From NCBI GenBank assembly GCA_022710505.1, contig JAKLGS010000049.1, forward strand, positions 1 to 5,459: 5,459 nt of DNA, read 5' to 3'. The first letter of the stretch is position 1; each line of letters opens with the position of its first letter. This document shows, piece by piece, positions 4,945-5,459 of the stretch. The position numbers were made by a program, and so were the translations under genes. The stretch is from Patescibacteria group bacterium. Its GTDB lineage: Bacteria; Patescibacteriota; WWE3; UBA101185; UBA10185. The notes under the pieces were generated by a model. The model saw only the letters and a list, made by a program, of their open reading frames with translations, was not told the origin of the DNA and did no database searches.

Positions 4945-5459
4945 TTATTGTTGGATTGTTGGATTATTCTGAATCGGCGGCTGGTTATTAATCATTGGTT
5001 TGTTTCTTTTCATCTCCTCTACAGAGTCCATAATCTCATTTGCAGATGGAGCGTTATCTAAGAAACTATCCTCGTCCTGTAACATCTTTTTCCTTAACTC
5101 AATGACTTTATTGTCGAGGATATTTTTAGGTTTTTGTGCAGATGGTTGAGACTGTTGATTATTTTGATTAATAACCTGCGTAGGTGTAGGAGCAGGTGAA
5201 GGTGTAAGTGTAGGCGCTGGAGTAGGCATAGAAACAGAGACATTTTCAGGAGCAGGTGCAGATTTAAAAGTAGGTGCGGGATTGTTAGTTATTCCAGCAT
5301 CAAAAGTCTGATTTTTTTTATTCAAATCTATGACAATAGGCTTCTGATCTTTTTGAAGATTAGTCTCATTCATAGGTTTCTGAACAGTTTTCTGAGGCTC
5401 CGGAACAACTTTGTCAACAATTCTGGATTTTATTGTTAAATCACTTTTTGGCTCCAGTA
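4945..5459 (-). CDS. Proline-rich protein of unknown function, C-terminal part (runs off right edge)
   Basis: I do not recognise this gene. The frame is open to the right edge, so the ATG at 5371-5373 is probably internal: 28 further in-frame codons without a stop continue to 5457, giving about 170 visible residues. Counted from that Met, a polar segment (1-31) leads into a low-complexity tract at 32-65 with 11 prolines in 34 residues, in PAP, PTP and SPAP units. Then follow an Asn/Gln-rich stretch (66-80), a charged segment predicted by eye to be two short helices (about 85-125, with VIELRKKMLQDEDSF and ANEIMDSVEEMKR), and another Asn/Pro/Gln tail. No membrane segment or known motif is visible. 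The composition suggests a flexible linker or tail with a small docking helix. The missing N-terminal domain would decide what it is. It converges on dnaN. Confidence 0.7.
   Translation of the reverse strand, partial: LEPKSDLTIKSRIVDKVVPEPQKTVQKPMNETNLQKDQKPIVIDLNKKNQTFDAGITNNPAPTFKSAPAPENVSVSMPTPAPTLTPSPAPTPTQVINQNNQQSQPSAQKPKNILDNKVIELRKKMLQDEDSFLDNAPSANEIMDSVEEMKRNKPMINNQPPIQNNPTIQQ
5179..5280 (-). repeat. Degenerate low-complexity tract coding the Pro/Ala/Thr-rich linker
   Basis: On the + strand this stretch is built of degenerate copies of a GTAGGNGCAGG-like unit (GTAGGTGTAGGAGCAGG, GTAGGCGCTGGAGTAGG, CAGGAGCAGGTGC and GTAGGTGCGGG). It is locally richer in G than the surrounding AT-rich DNA. 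Read leftwards it encodes PAP, PTP and SPAP units. The copies are imperfect, so this is an old, diverged tandem expansion within a coding frame, not a fresh repeat or mobile sequence. Confidence 0.55.

Noticed and set aside
4942..4975. Repeated TTGTTGGATTGTTGGATT after dnaN as a terminator or regulatory repeat
   Set aside because: It is a short direct repeat coding the Asn-Pro/Gln-rich C-terminus of the leftward protein and forms no hairpin.
5050..5110. LQDEDSFL in the unknown protein as a sliding-clamp binding motif, suggested by its position next to dnaN
   Set aside because: It does not match the clamp-binding consensus (QL-S/D-LF), and the genes are convergent, so position gives no support.
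5371..5373. ATG as the true start of the proline-rich protein
   Set aside because: The frame stays open for 28 more codons to the window edge, no Shine-Dalgarno precedes this ATG, and the upstream residues have the same Pro/Lys-rich character, so it is most likely internal.

Overview
This AT-rich window (roughly one third G+C by eye) is a compact chromosomal housekeeping region from a bacterium. It uses the standard genetic code: TAA, TAG and TGA all act as stops, and tryptophan is TGG. Short proteins, tiny gene gaps, a small YidC without a lipoprotein signal, a Jag without its N-terminal domain, and few Shine-Dalgarno sites suggest a small-genome lineage such as Patescibacteria (CPR). That placement is inference from gene style, not from a phylogenetic marker.

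The left third (1-1756) is read leftwards and holds three genes with gaps of 5 and 6 bases: a stand-alone tRNA-binding OB-fold protein resembling the MetRS C-terminal domain, miaB, and the start of miaA, which runs off the left edge. MiaA and MiaB act in succession on A37 of tRNAs, so this is a tRNA-modification and tRNA-binding operon.

A 59-base divergent spacer (1757-1815) carries a plausible rightward promoter and a good ribosome binding site. From it the rightward operon rpmH-rnpA-yidD-yidC-jag-dnaN runs to 4941. The first five genes are the classic ribosomal protein L34 / RNase P / membrane insertase cluster found near many bacterial origins. dnaN, the sliding clamp, follows jag by 9 bases instead of following dnaA. 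No dnaA and no cluster of DnaA boxes is visible here.

The right end (4945-5459) is a leftward, N-terminally incomplete gene for a proline-rich protein of unknown function. It converges on dnaN with only 3 bases between the two stop codons. No mobile element, CRISPR array, rRNA or tRNA gene was seen. I see no undescribed system. The points worth checking are the placement of dnaN, a MiaB that lacks its TRAM domain, an inverted repeat over the rpmH ribosome binding site, and the unknown proline-rich protein.
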